From NCBI GenBank assembly GCA_026967495.1, contig CP114060.1, positions 3,162,001 through 3,226,000 on the forward strand: a DNA stretch of 64,000 nucleotides, written 5' to 3'. Source of the stretch: Rouxiella badensis (GTDB lineage: Bacteria > Pseudomonadota > Gammaproteobacteria > Enterobacterales > Enterobacteriaceae). Positions 56,749 to 64,000 of this stretch are shown one piece after another (the stretch's first letter is position 1; each line of letters starts with the position of its first letter). The position numbers and the translations under genes were made by a program. The notes below the pieces were generated by a model. That model had not been told where the DNA came from and did not search any database. It saw only the letters and a list, made by a program, of their open reading frames with translations.

Positions 56749-58112
56749 CAGTGGGCCTCCTTGTCGCGCTGGCTTAGAGCGTTAAGCAGGGTTTGTTGCC
56801 AGTAATGGTGGTGGGTGATGTACAGCGCTTCATCCTCGGCGCTGGTGCCGGTCATCAGCGGAGAAATGTCCATTAGCTTGGCGTTGTTGTCTGCACCGTC
56901 GACCCAGCGGGTCGCACCTCGGCTCATGTCGCTCCACGGCAGATTGTGCCCGTTATAGCCGGTCTGGCAGGCACGGAACTCTTCGAGATCGTCTGGCGTA
57001 CCCATGCCGCTGACGTTGAAGAAGTCTTCGTACTGACGAATACGCAGCGCACGGTCTTCGTCACTTTCGCCTTTCGTGCCGAAGCAGAAGATGGTGACCT
57101 CGGTTTTATCGACCGCAATCGGCCTGACGATGCGCAACTGAGTGGAGAACTGGTCCATCAGATACAGGTTGGGATACAGGCACAGATTACGGGTCTCGTT
57201 AACCATCAGATTGGCCTTCGCCTCACCAAACTGCTGTTTGAGCCGCTCATGATGTTTATAGATAGGGCGCACCTCAGGGTTCAGCACCTTGGTCCACAGC
57301 AGCATATGGCCGTTTTCGAAGCCGTAGACGCCGCCTTCACTTTTTGACCAGCCGTTGGCGTCTACGGTGTGGGTGGCGTTTTCTTCGTAGTTGCGGCGAG
57401 ACATGGTAGAGGCGTAGTTCCAGTGAACGACGCTAACGTGATAACCGTCGGCTCCGTTTTCCATCTGTAGCTTCCAGTTGCCCTCATAGGTATAGCTCGA
57501 GGTGCCTGGCACCACTTCCAGACCTTCTTCGGCTGGATCGGTAATCAGGTCGATGACCTGTTTGGTGTCACCTAAATATTCCGCCAGTTCGCAGACGTTG
57601 TCATTCAGGCTGCCAAACAGGAAACCTTTATAATTGGCGAAACGCGGCAGCGCTTTAAGGTCGTGCGACCCTTCTTTTTTAAAGCAGGGAGGATAGCCTC
57701 CGGTCTTTTCATCTTTTGCTTTTAACAGTTTGCCGTTATTGCTGAAAGTCCAGCCGTGGAACGGACAGGTAAATGAGCTTTTATTGCCCGTTTTTCGGGT
57801 CGCTAACATCGCGCCACGGTGGGAACAACTATTAATAACAGCGTTTAACTCTCCGCTTTTATCGCGAGTGATCATGATGGGCTGGCGGCCTAGCGTGAGA
57901 GTATAATAATCGCCAGGGTTGGCGATTTGACTTTCATGGGCAAGGAACGCCCAGTTCCCCTCAAATATATTTTCCATTTCTAACTCGAATAATTCCGGGT
58001 CGGTAAAGATACTGCGATGACATTTATAAATACCGGCCTCTTTATCGATAATCAGGGCGTTATTTATTTTTTCTTCAAGCGTGCGCGAACGCTGCGAAAT
58101 AATTTCGCTCAT
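56748..58112 (-). CDS. benA: Benzoate 1,2-dioxygenase large subunit
   Basis: Catalytic alpha subunit, 454 aa, converting benzoate to the cis-1,2-diol. Rieske ligands C96, H98, C116 and H119 (CSHRG ... CPFHGW). Mononuclear iron site D222/H225/H230 in DGYHVSVVHW. No frameshift. It is separated from catA by 70 bp containing an inverted repeat, so ben may have its own promoter. Confidence 0.97.
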   Translation of the reverse strand: MSEIISQRSRTLEEKINNALIIDKEAGIYKCHRSIFTDPELFELEMENIFEGNWAFLAHESQIANPGDYYTLTLGRQPIMITRDKSGELNAVINSCSHRGAMLATRKTGNKSSFTCPFHGWTFSNNGKLLKAKDEKTGGYPPCFKKEGSHDLKALPRFANYKGFLFGSLNDNVCELAEYLGDTKQVIDLITDPAEEGLEVVPGTSSYTYEGNWKLQMENGADGYHVSVVHWNYASTMSRRNYEENATHTVDANGWSKSEGGVYGFENGHMLLWTKVLNPEVRPIYKHHERLKQQFGEAKANLMVNETRNLCLYPNLYLMDQFSTQLRIVRPIAVDKTEVTIFCFGTKGESDEDRALRIRQYEDFFNVSGMGTPDDLEEFRACQTGYNGHNLPWSDMSRGATRWVDGADNNAKLMDISPLMTGTSAEDEALYITHHHYWQQTLLNALSQRDKEAH

Positions 58113-58154
58113 CTTAATTCCTCTTTGCTGTAAAATAGGGGAAGGGCGTTAACT

Positions 58155-58173
58155 TGTTCTCAAGGAAAGAACA
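58155..58173 (-). promoter_or_regulatory. Inverted repeat between catA and benA
   Basis: TGTTCT-N7-AGAACA (58155-58160, 58168-58173) in the only sizeable gap between cat and ben genes. It could be a weak terminator for catA or an operator for benA; sequence alone does not decide. Confidence 0.4.
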
Positions 58174-58182
58174 TTAAGTGCG

Positions 58183-59109
58183 CTATTCCATGGCTCTTTC
58201 TCTTTTTATTCTTACTTGCTCCTCAGTCGTGGTAACGGGGGTGAGTTTAAAATCGAATTTAACCTCCGTGTGTGATACGGGAATATCACGCTGCTGGGCT
58301 ATTTTTTCGTCTGTAACTTTAACAGGGTCTGCAATTAACTCATCGCGCGTGGCAAAGGCAAAATCATCCCATAAATAGGGGTCACCGCTTAAATTGATTT
58401 GGGTGGTCAGATGCTTAAAACCTGGGCCAGAAACAAAGAAATGAATATGAGCCGGGCGATTACCGTGGCGACCCACGTGATTCAAAAGTGCCTGGGTTGG
58501 CCCATCCGGTGGACAGCCGTAGCCAGAAGGAATAATGCTCCTCACCGCATAGCGCCCGTCGGGGCCGGTTTTGATGCGGCGGCGCAGGTTATAGTCGGTT
58601 TGCGACGAGTCGAAGAACGAGTAATTACCCAGCGTATTAGCGTGCCAGATATCGACCACCGCGCCGGCAATCGGCTGGTTATCAGGGTCAGTCACCTGCC
58701 CATAGAGCCACATGGGTTCACCGTCGTCTTTGCCGTCGTCCATGCGCGCAAACTTGTCGCTCAACGGGGCATTAGCGACATACAGCGGCCCTTCTATGGT
58801 GCGCGGCGTTCCGCCGTGTAGGCTCGCGGCCTTTTCTTTGGCGTCGGCGCGCATGTCGAGGAAATGCTCCAGTCCCAGGCCGGCGGCGAGGAGCGCCACC
58901 TCTTTGCGCTCACCCAGCACGTTGAGATAATTAACCGCCTGCCAAAACTCTTCGTCGGTAATATCAAATTCGTCAATGGTGCGACAAACGTCGCCCATTA
59001 AACGATGCAAAATAGCTTTGAAACGTGGATTACCTTGTTTAGTGTCGAGACCGCAGCTTATGTTGAGTAGTTTTTCCAGCTCAGCTGGATTTATTATATT
59101 ATGTGACAT
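58183..59109 (-). CDS. catA: Catechol 1,2-dioxygenase
   Basis: Intradiol Fe(III) dioxygenase cleaving catechol to cis,cis-muconate; 308 aa. Iron ligands Y163, Y197, H221 and H223 (SGYGCP, PAHIHFF). The N-terminal helical dimerisation domain (about 1-100) is present. Follows catC by 35 bp. Confidence 0.96.
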   Translation of the reverse strand: MSHNIINPAELEKLLNISCGLDTKQGNPRFKAILHRLMGDVCRTIDEFDITDEEFWQAVNYLNVLGERKEVALLAAGLGLEHFLDMRADAKEKAASLHGGTPRTIEGPLYVANAPLSDKFARMDDGKDDGEPMWLYGQVTDPDNQPIAGAVVDIWHANTLGNYSFFDSSQTDYNLRRRIKTGPDGRYAVRSIIPSGYGCPPDGPTQALLNHVGRHGNRPAHIHFFVSGPGFKHLTTQINLSGDPYLWDDFAFATRDELIADPVKVTDEKIAQQRDIPVSHTEVKFDFKLTPVTTTEEQVRIKRERAME

Positions 59110-59144
59110 AGCTTAATCCTCATTGTAGGGTACAGGCCAAATTA

Positions 59145-59435
59145 TTACTTATCGTTATCTCTTATAGACGAAGGATGACGGCAAAGCGGACGTATCGTCA
59201 TGGTCATATAAGGATACAGTGGCAGTCCGGTCAGTATTTCATGAAGTTCGGTATTATCCTTGACGTCAAAAATACTGATATTTTCATATTTCCCCGCAAC
59301 GCGCCAAATGTGACGCCATTTTCCCTCGTGCTGTAATTTTTGCGAGTATAGCTTTTCTCGCGCCTTAATTTCATCTGCCTGTTCCTTGGGCAGTGAATCG
59401 GGAATATTAACGACCATATCAACCTGAAATAACAT
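59145..59435 (-). CDS. catC: Muconolactone isomerase
   Basis: A 96-aa ferredoxin-fold enzyme converting muconolactone to 3-oxoadipate enol-lactone. MLFQVDMVVNIPDSLP at the N-terminus, KWRHIWRVAGKYENISIFDV and LTGLPLYPYM are family-diagnostic. AAGGAG precedes ATG 59435. Confidence 0.97.
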   Translation of the reverse strand: MLFQVDMVVNIPDSLPKEQADEIKAREKLYSQKLQHEGKWRHIWRVAGKYENISIFDVKDNTELHEILTGLPLYPYMTMTIRPLCRHPSSIRDNDK

Positions 59436-59506
59436 TTTAAATTTCTCCTTGTCACTGTTGATTTAACTATCTTATTAATAAAATTTAATTTACTGGACTC
59501 CTTGTG

Positions 59507-60625
59507 TTATTCGTTACGCGAATAGTGCTTAAGTTTATCTGTATCTATTTCCACACCTAATCCCGGACCTGATGGTATGACTACGTGACCATTTCTATAT
59601 TCAAGCGATTGCACCACAATATCGTCTTTTAATAACAGCGGGCCAAACATCTCGGTGCCGGATTTCATCTCAAGCGTCGACCAGGCGTGTAAGGAACTCA
59701 CCGTGCCCAGCGTACCTTCAAGCATGGTGCCGCCATACAGCGAAATGCCCGCCGCCTGGGCAACGCGTGCCAGTTTGATGACCTGCGCCGGGCCGCCAGC
59801 CTTGGCAATCTTCAGGGCAAAGGCTCCGGTGAAACCGCCACTGGCCAGTGAGAATCCGCAGTGATAGTCGGGTACGGCCTCATCGGCGAGAAGCGTTGCC
59901 TCGACGCGCTGGCTCAGGGCAATCAGGTTACGCTGGTCGTGCAAAGGAATCGGCTGCTCGATCATCGTAATCCCGCCTTTAAACAGTTGCGGAATAGCAA
60001 GCAGGGCCGTTGTCATGTCCCACGCCTGATTGACGTCAACGTGTACCGGAATGTTTTCCCCCAGCGCGGCCTTGATAGCTAACGCATGCTTAAGGTCTGT
60101 TTGCAGCGCATTGGCACCGATCTTCAGCTTAAACGCCCGGTGACGCCCCTCGGCAATCAGACGATGTCCTTCATCAATATCTTTCTCAGTGCTGCCGCTC
60201 GCCAGCGTCCACAGCACCGGCAGTTCATCGGTCAATCTTCCGCCCAGCAGTTCGCTCACCGGGACATTCAGCGTTTTGCCTTGCGCATCGAGGAACGCGG
60301 TTTCCAGCGCCGACTTGGCAAAGGTATTGCCTTTGACCACCGAATTCATTTTGCGCGAGAGCGCCTCGACCCCGGTAAACGGCTGATGACAAAGGAGAGG
60401 AGCAAGATAATGGTCGATAGCGGACTTGATGGCCTCTGGACTCTCCGGTCCATAGCTCAGACCGCCGATGGTCGTCGCCTCACCCCAGCCAACCACGCCG
60501 CCCGAGCAGGACATTTTAACGAGGGTCAAGGTCTGACAGCCCATGGTCACCATCGAAAGTTTGTGCGGACGAATGGTGGGAATATCCACCAACCAGCACT
60601 CAATGGCGTTAATCGTTAATGACAT
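59507..60625 (-). CDS. catB: Muconate cycloisomerase
   Basis: Enolase-superfamily enzyme, 372 aa, lactonising cis,cis-muconate. Catalytic Lys pair in KLKIG (K167, K169), metal ligands in VDVNQAWD, MIEQPIP and ADEAVPD. Its 5' end overlaps the pcaD 3' end by 17 bp. Confidence 0.96.
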   Translation of the reverse strand: MSLTINAIECWLVDIPTIRPHKLSMVTMGCQTLTLVKMSCSGGVVGWGEATTIGGLSYGPESPEAIKSAIDHYLAPLLCHQPFTGVEALSRKMNSVVKGNTFAKSALETAFLDAQGKTLNVPVSELLGGRLTDELPVLWTLASGSTEKDIDEGHRLIAEGRHRAFKLKIGANALQTDLKHALAIKAALGENIPVHVDVNQAWDMTTALLAIPQLFKGGITMIEQPIPLHDQRNLIALSQRVEATLLADEAVPDYHCGFSLASGGFTGAFALKIAKAGGPAQVIKLARVAQAAGISLYGGTMLEGTLGTVSSLHAWSTLEMKSGTEMFGPLLLKDDIVVQSLEYRNGHVVIPSGPGLGVEIDTDKLKHYSRNE

Positions 60626-61388
60626 GTGTAGCTCCTGAAGTCAGATAGTTAAGCGTCTGTCGGCTGAACATCACCGGACAGGCAATATTCGATAAGTGTG
60701 AAGCGGGAACGAGACAGATTTGTGCATCGCTGGCGCGTTCTATGATCCACTCTGCCTCGGCGAGCGTGGTCACGGGGTCATGCTCCCCGGCTATCACCAG
60801 CATGGGGCGTTCCATTTTCGCCACCTCTTCACGCAGGTCGGCGTAGGCTAATACCTCGCAGCAGGCGGCATAGCCCAACGGGTCGAGTTGCTCAATGCCG
60901 TCGACCAGGGCATCGACGATACCGGGGCGTGCACGGATATAGTCTTTGGTGAACCAGCGGCTGGCCGAACCGTCGGCCACAGACTGCATGCCTTCGGTAC
61001 GCACGGTTTTCGCCCGCGTCAGCCAGGCATCGGTGTCGCCAATTTTGGCCGCCGTATTTGCCACCACCAAACGGTTGAAATGGGTAGGGTAATGGCGGTT
61101 GAGCCACATCCCGGTCATCCCACCGAGGGAAATTCCGCAAAAACTGGCCTTTTCGATATTGAGATGATTCATCAGGTCAATCACGTCTTTGCCCAGCGAG
61201 GCGAGAGACATTTTCCCGCCGTTCAGCGGCGAGTTACCGTGCCCGCGGGTGTTGTAACGCAGCACGCGGAAATATTTATTGAAGTCGGTAAACTGCGCGT
61301 CCCACATCGTCCAGGTGGTGCCCAGCGAATTGGACAGCACCAATACAGGCGCGTTGGCCGGGCCGTCGAGACGGTATTCGAGATCCAT
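60609..61388 (-). CDS. pcaD: 3-Oxoadipate enol-lactonase
   Basis: Alpha/beta hydrolase of 259 aa opening the enol-lactone to 3-oxoadipate. Nucleophile S87 in GISLGGMTG, Asp in GEHDPVT, His in ASHLSNIACP. It starts 10 bp after the pcaF stop. Confidence 0.95.
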   Translation of the reverse strand: MDLEYRLDGPANAPVLVLSNSLGTTWTMWDAQFTDFNKYFRVLRYNTRGHGNSPLNGGKMSLASLGKDVIDLMNHLNIEKASFCGISLGGMTGMWLNRHYPTHFNRLVVANTAAKIGDTDAWLTRAKTVRTEGMQSVADGSASRWFTKDYIRARPGIVDALVDGIEQLDPLGYAACCEVLAYADLREEVAKMERPMLVIAGEHDPVTTLAEAEWIIERASDAQICLVPASHLSNIACPVMFSRQTLNYLTSGATHVIND

Positions 61389-61398
61389 ATCTGTCTCC

Positions 61399-62603
61399 TC
61401 AGACGCTTTCCAGAATCAGCGCGATGCCTTGGCCTACGCCGATACACATCGTGCACAGTGCATATTTACCTTTCACTTTTTGCAACTGATGCGCGGCGTT
61501 CATCACCAGCCTGCCGCCCGATGCACCCAGCGGATGGCCGAGCGCGATGGCACCGCCGTTGGGGTTAATCCACTCGGCGTCGTCGGGCAGGCCGAGGGCG
61601 CGGGTCACGCTCAGCGCCTGAGCGGCAAAGGCTTCATTGAGTTCGATAACATCCATCTGTTGCAGGGTCAGCCCGGCCTTTTCGAGAACGCGGTGGACGG
61701 CACTTACCGGGCCAAAGCCCATTACGCTGGGTTCTACGCCGCTGGTGGCGCTGCCGACAATGCGGGCCATCGGCTGAAGGTCATGGCGCGTCAGGGCGGC
61801 TTGACTGGCAATCAGCAGGGCGCAGGCTCCATCATTCAGTCCTGAGGCATTCCCCGCCGTGATGGTTCCTTCGACGTCGACCACCGGTTTCAACTTGCTT
61901 AATATTTCCAGTGAGGTGGCGCGTGGGTGTTCATCCTTACTGAAGGCCATCGAGGGTTCTTTTTACCCCCTGGAATCGTCACCGCCACAATCTGCGGGTC
62001 ATAGAATCCATTTTGTTGTGCTTCGGCGGTGCGCTGCTGGCTACGCAGGGCGAATGCGTCCTGATCCCCTCGGCTGATGGCGTATTTACGCGCCAGATTT
62101 TCGGCTGTCTGCGGCATCGATTCCACGCCGTAGCGGCTTTTCATCGCCGGATTGATAAAGCGCCAACCCATGGTGGTGTCTTCGATTTTCATTTGGCGGC
62201 TGAACGCGGACTCGGCTTTACCCATCACGTAGGGCGCACGCGACATACTCTCGACGCCGCCCGCGACCATCAGGTCACATTCACCACTTTTGATAGCCCT
62301 TGCGGCGGTCGCAACAGCGTCGAGGCTGGAACCACAGAGGCGGTTGAGCGTGCAACCTGGCACGCTAGTCGGGAAACCGGCGAGCAGCGAGGCCATACGC
62401 GCCACGTTGCGATTGTCTTCACCCGCCTGATTGGCGCAGCCCAGCAGCACGTCATCGATAGCCTCGAGGTCGAGATGGGGATAGTGTTCAATCAGCGCCC
62501 GCAGAGGAATGGCGGCCAAATCGTCGGCGCGCACGTTTGCCAGGCTGCCGTTAAGTCGGCCAAACGGGGTACGGACGCTGTAGCAAACGTAGGCATTAGA
62601 CAT
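61399..62603 (-). CDS. pcaF: 3-Oxoadipyl-CoA thiolase (one frameshift)
   Basis: Cleaves 3-oxoadipyl-CoA to succinyl-CoA and acetyl-CoA; 401 aa after repair, the family length. Nucleophile Cys in LNRLCGSSLDAV (about residue 90), second Cys in CTMCIGVGQG, His in NGGAIALGHPLGASG. The break is at T5 61960-61964 (A5 coding strand). Adding one A gives IPGGKKEPSMAFSKDEHPR. Overlaps pcaJ by 8 bp. Confidence 0.95.
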
Positions 62604-63260
62604 GAGACACCTCTTTATTCTTCAGCGCGAAGGTCAGTTTGACCGGTGTAACCTCCTGCAAATACTCGGCGGTGACATCCCCAAAAGCTCTTTCACCACG
62701 ATACCGGTGGGGGTGACGTCCATCACCGCCATATCGGTGTAGATTCGGTCGATGCAGCCCATGCCGGTAAGCGGGTAGGTGCAGGCCTCGACAATTTTGC
62801 ACTGGCCTTTCTTGGTCAGGTGGTCGGTCATCACGTAGACCTTTTTGGCGCCAATGGCGAGATCCATCGCGCCGCCCACGGCCGGAATCGAATCTTTTGC
62901 CCCGGTGCTCCAGTTGGCCAAATCACCCTTTACCGACACCTGATAGGCGCCCAGCACGCAAATATCCAGATGGCCACCGCGCATCATGGCAAAGGAGTCG
63001 CCGTGATGGAAAAAGCATCCTCCTGCCAGCAACGTTACCGGCTGTTTGCCCGCGTTAATCAGTTCGGGATCGATATCCTGTTCGGCGGGGGTTGGACCCA
63101 TCCCCAAAATGCCATTCTCGCTGTGCAGCAAAATTTCTTTATCAGAGGGCAGATAGTTAGCGATGAGGGTCGGCAGCCCGATACCGAGATTGACGCAGGC
63201 TCCCTCGGGGATGTCCTGCGCGATACGTTCTGCTAATTGATTGTGGTTTAGCGTATTCAC
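62596..63260 (-). CDS. pcaJ: 3-Oxoadipate CoA-transferase beta subunit (one frameshift)
   Basis: Subunit B of succinyl-CoA:3-oxoadipate CoA-transferase, 221 aa after repair. CVNLGIGLPTLIANYLP and the catalytic-Glu motif SENGILGMGP (about 50) are intact. The break is at A4 62683-62686 (or the adjacent C4). One extra base gives VVKELFGDVTAEYLQEVTP (or ELLGDVT) and the normal C-terminus. Lies 9 bp after pcaI. Confidence 0.94.
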
Positions 63261-63269
63261 AAAAGCTCC

Positions 63270-63956
63270 TTATGCCGTCAGGCTGACCTGCTGTGGATGA
63301 ACCTGCACCACGCGCTTAACGAAAATGCCCGGTGTTATCACGTTCTCGGGATCTATCTCGCCGAGAGCCACCAACTTATCAACCTGCGCTAGCGTGCATT
63401 TGCTCGCGGCCGCCATGATGGGGCCAAAGTTGCGACCGGTCTTGTTGAAGGTCAGATTGCCCCAGCGATCGCCGTGAAGGGCCTTAATCAGCGAAAAGTC
63501 AGCCTTGAGAGCGGTTTCAAGAACATAGTGAACGCCGTCGAACTCTCGGGTCTCTTTTCCGGCGGCCAATTCGGTGCCGTACGCCGTTGGAGTATAGAGC
63601 GCCGCGATGCCTGAACCGCCTGCCTGAATGCGCGCGACCAGATTGCCTTGCGGCACCAGTTCCAGCTCAATCTTCTTCTCACGATACAATTGGTCAAACA
63701 CCCATGAGTCAGTCTGCCGTGGGAAGGAACAGATTATCTTGCGCACGCACCCGGCCTTGAGCAGCGCCGCCAACCCATAATCACCGTTACCGGCGTTATT
63801 GCTGATCAGGGTCAGATCCCTGGGGCCAAGGCGGATTAGGGCATCAAGTAATTCAGTAGGTTGCCCCGCTGGCCCAAAGCCGCCAATCATCAGGACCGCG
63901 CCGTCGTGGATATCCGCCACGGCCTCATCTGCTGACTGGATCACTTTGTTAATCAT
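63270..63956 (-). CDS. pcaI: 3-Oxoadipate CoA-transferase alpha subunit
   Basis: Subunit A, 228 aa. GGFGPAGQPTELLDAL, the CoA-binding SNNAGNGDYGLAALL and FNKTGRNFGPIMAAASK are typical. First gene in this minus-strand run; only 44 bp remain to the right edge, so the promoter and any CatR/BenM/PcaR-type regulator lie outside the window. Confidence 0.96.
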   Translation of the reverse strand: MINKVIQSADEAVADIHDGAVLMIGGFGPAGQPTELLDALIRLGPRDLTLISNNAGNGDYGLAALLKAGCVRKIICSFPRQTDSWVFDQLYREKKIELELVPQGNLVARIQAGGSGIAALYTPTAYGTELAAGKETREFDGVHYVLETALKADFSLIKALHGDRWGNLTFNKTGRNFGPIMAAASKCTLAQVDKLVALGEIDPENVITPGIFVKRVVQVHPQQVSLTA

Positions 63957-64000
63957 CGTCGTTTTGTCCTCTCAAACGGTATGTGTATTTAACTTAAGTC

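Noticed and set aside
16671..62686. Interpretation of the many broken genes as true pseudogenes or programmed frameshifts
   Set aside because: Conserved housekeeping genes are hit as often as accessory ones, each by a single base at a homopolymer or a recurring hexamer, with no other decay and no slippery heptamer plus pseudoknot. Sequencing error is simpler, though reads are needed to prove it.
1..64000. CRISPR arrays, tRNA/rRNA genes, insertion sequences, integrases, phage genes
   Set aside because: I looked for direct-repeat arrays, transposase/integrase motifs and cloverleaf-like sequences while reading and saw none I could support; a tRNA or Rfam scan would be needed to exclude small RNAs.

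Overview
The window looks like a chromosomal segment of an enterobacterium (Enterobacterales, probably Yersiniaceae-like, e.g. the Rahnella/Rouxiella/Ewingella/Serratia side). The basis is the core set ydgK-rsxABCDGE-nth, rnb, dacD, fetAB, yjjA-like and a complete arabinose module araBA/araFGH/araC. I cannot name a species. I saw no tRNA, rRNA, IS element, prophage or CRISPR array.

Layout. 1-8.2 kb: a LysR regulator (cut by the left edge), divergent from a catabolic/uptake operon: ArgH-family C-N lyase, polar amino-acid ABC transporter (permease, ATPase, binding protein), two tandem polysaccharide-deacetylase-fold proteins and an MmgE/PrpD protein. 8.3-15.5 kb: an aldo/keto reductase, then a molybdenum-hydroxylase cassette (XdhC-like factor; Tat-exported large subunit, [2Fe-2S] subunit and tri-haem cytochrome c; MocA-like cytidylyltransferase). 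15.6-20 kb: a carbon-nitrogen hydrolase divergent from an NMT1/SsuA-type ABC importer operon that also carries an M24-fold hydrolase. 20.2-25 kb: fetAB, a FAD monooxygenase behind a strong Fur box, and rnb. 25.3-30.4 kb: an accessory island with a 430-aa protein and a reconstructed 1274-aa protein, neither recognised with confidence. 30.4-37.3 kb: a YdeP-type molybdoprotein, dacD, small secreted proteins, a second LysR and a YjjA-like protein. 37.3-44.1 kb: nth and the rsx electron-transport operon. 44.4-52.8 kb: arabinose catabolism and uptake without araD. 53.3-54.4 kb: a secreted Asn/Gly-rich repeat protein. 54.4-64 kb: a collinear minus-strand benzoate-to-3-oxoadipate pathway in transcription order pcaI-pcaJ-pcaF-pcaD-catB-catC-catA-benA-benB-benC-benD.

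The most unusual feature is at sequence level. Seventeen genes, including rsxA, rsxC, rsxE, araA, fetA and pcaF, are interrupted by single-base frameshifts, about 22 in all. The shifts fall into two classes. One is loss of a base in G/C or A/T homopolymers. The other is gain of one base inside what, once repaired, is a GRGCYC hexamer (GAGCTC or GGGCTC/GAGCCC). Repair restores family-typical protein motifs and lengths, and I found only two intact GRGCYC sites by eye. I infer a long-read consensus whose errors concentrate on a possibly methylated motif, rather than massive pseudogenisation. Frameshifted genes are therefore annotated as single CDSs over their full repaired extent.

Functionally the segment is rich in catabolism of plant- or soil-derived compounds (benzoate/catechol, arabinose, an amino-acid-like C-N compound, an unknown molybdenum-hydroxylase substrate), set between conserved enterobacterial housekeeping genes.
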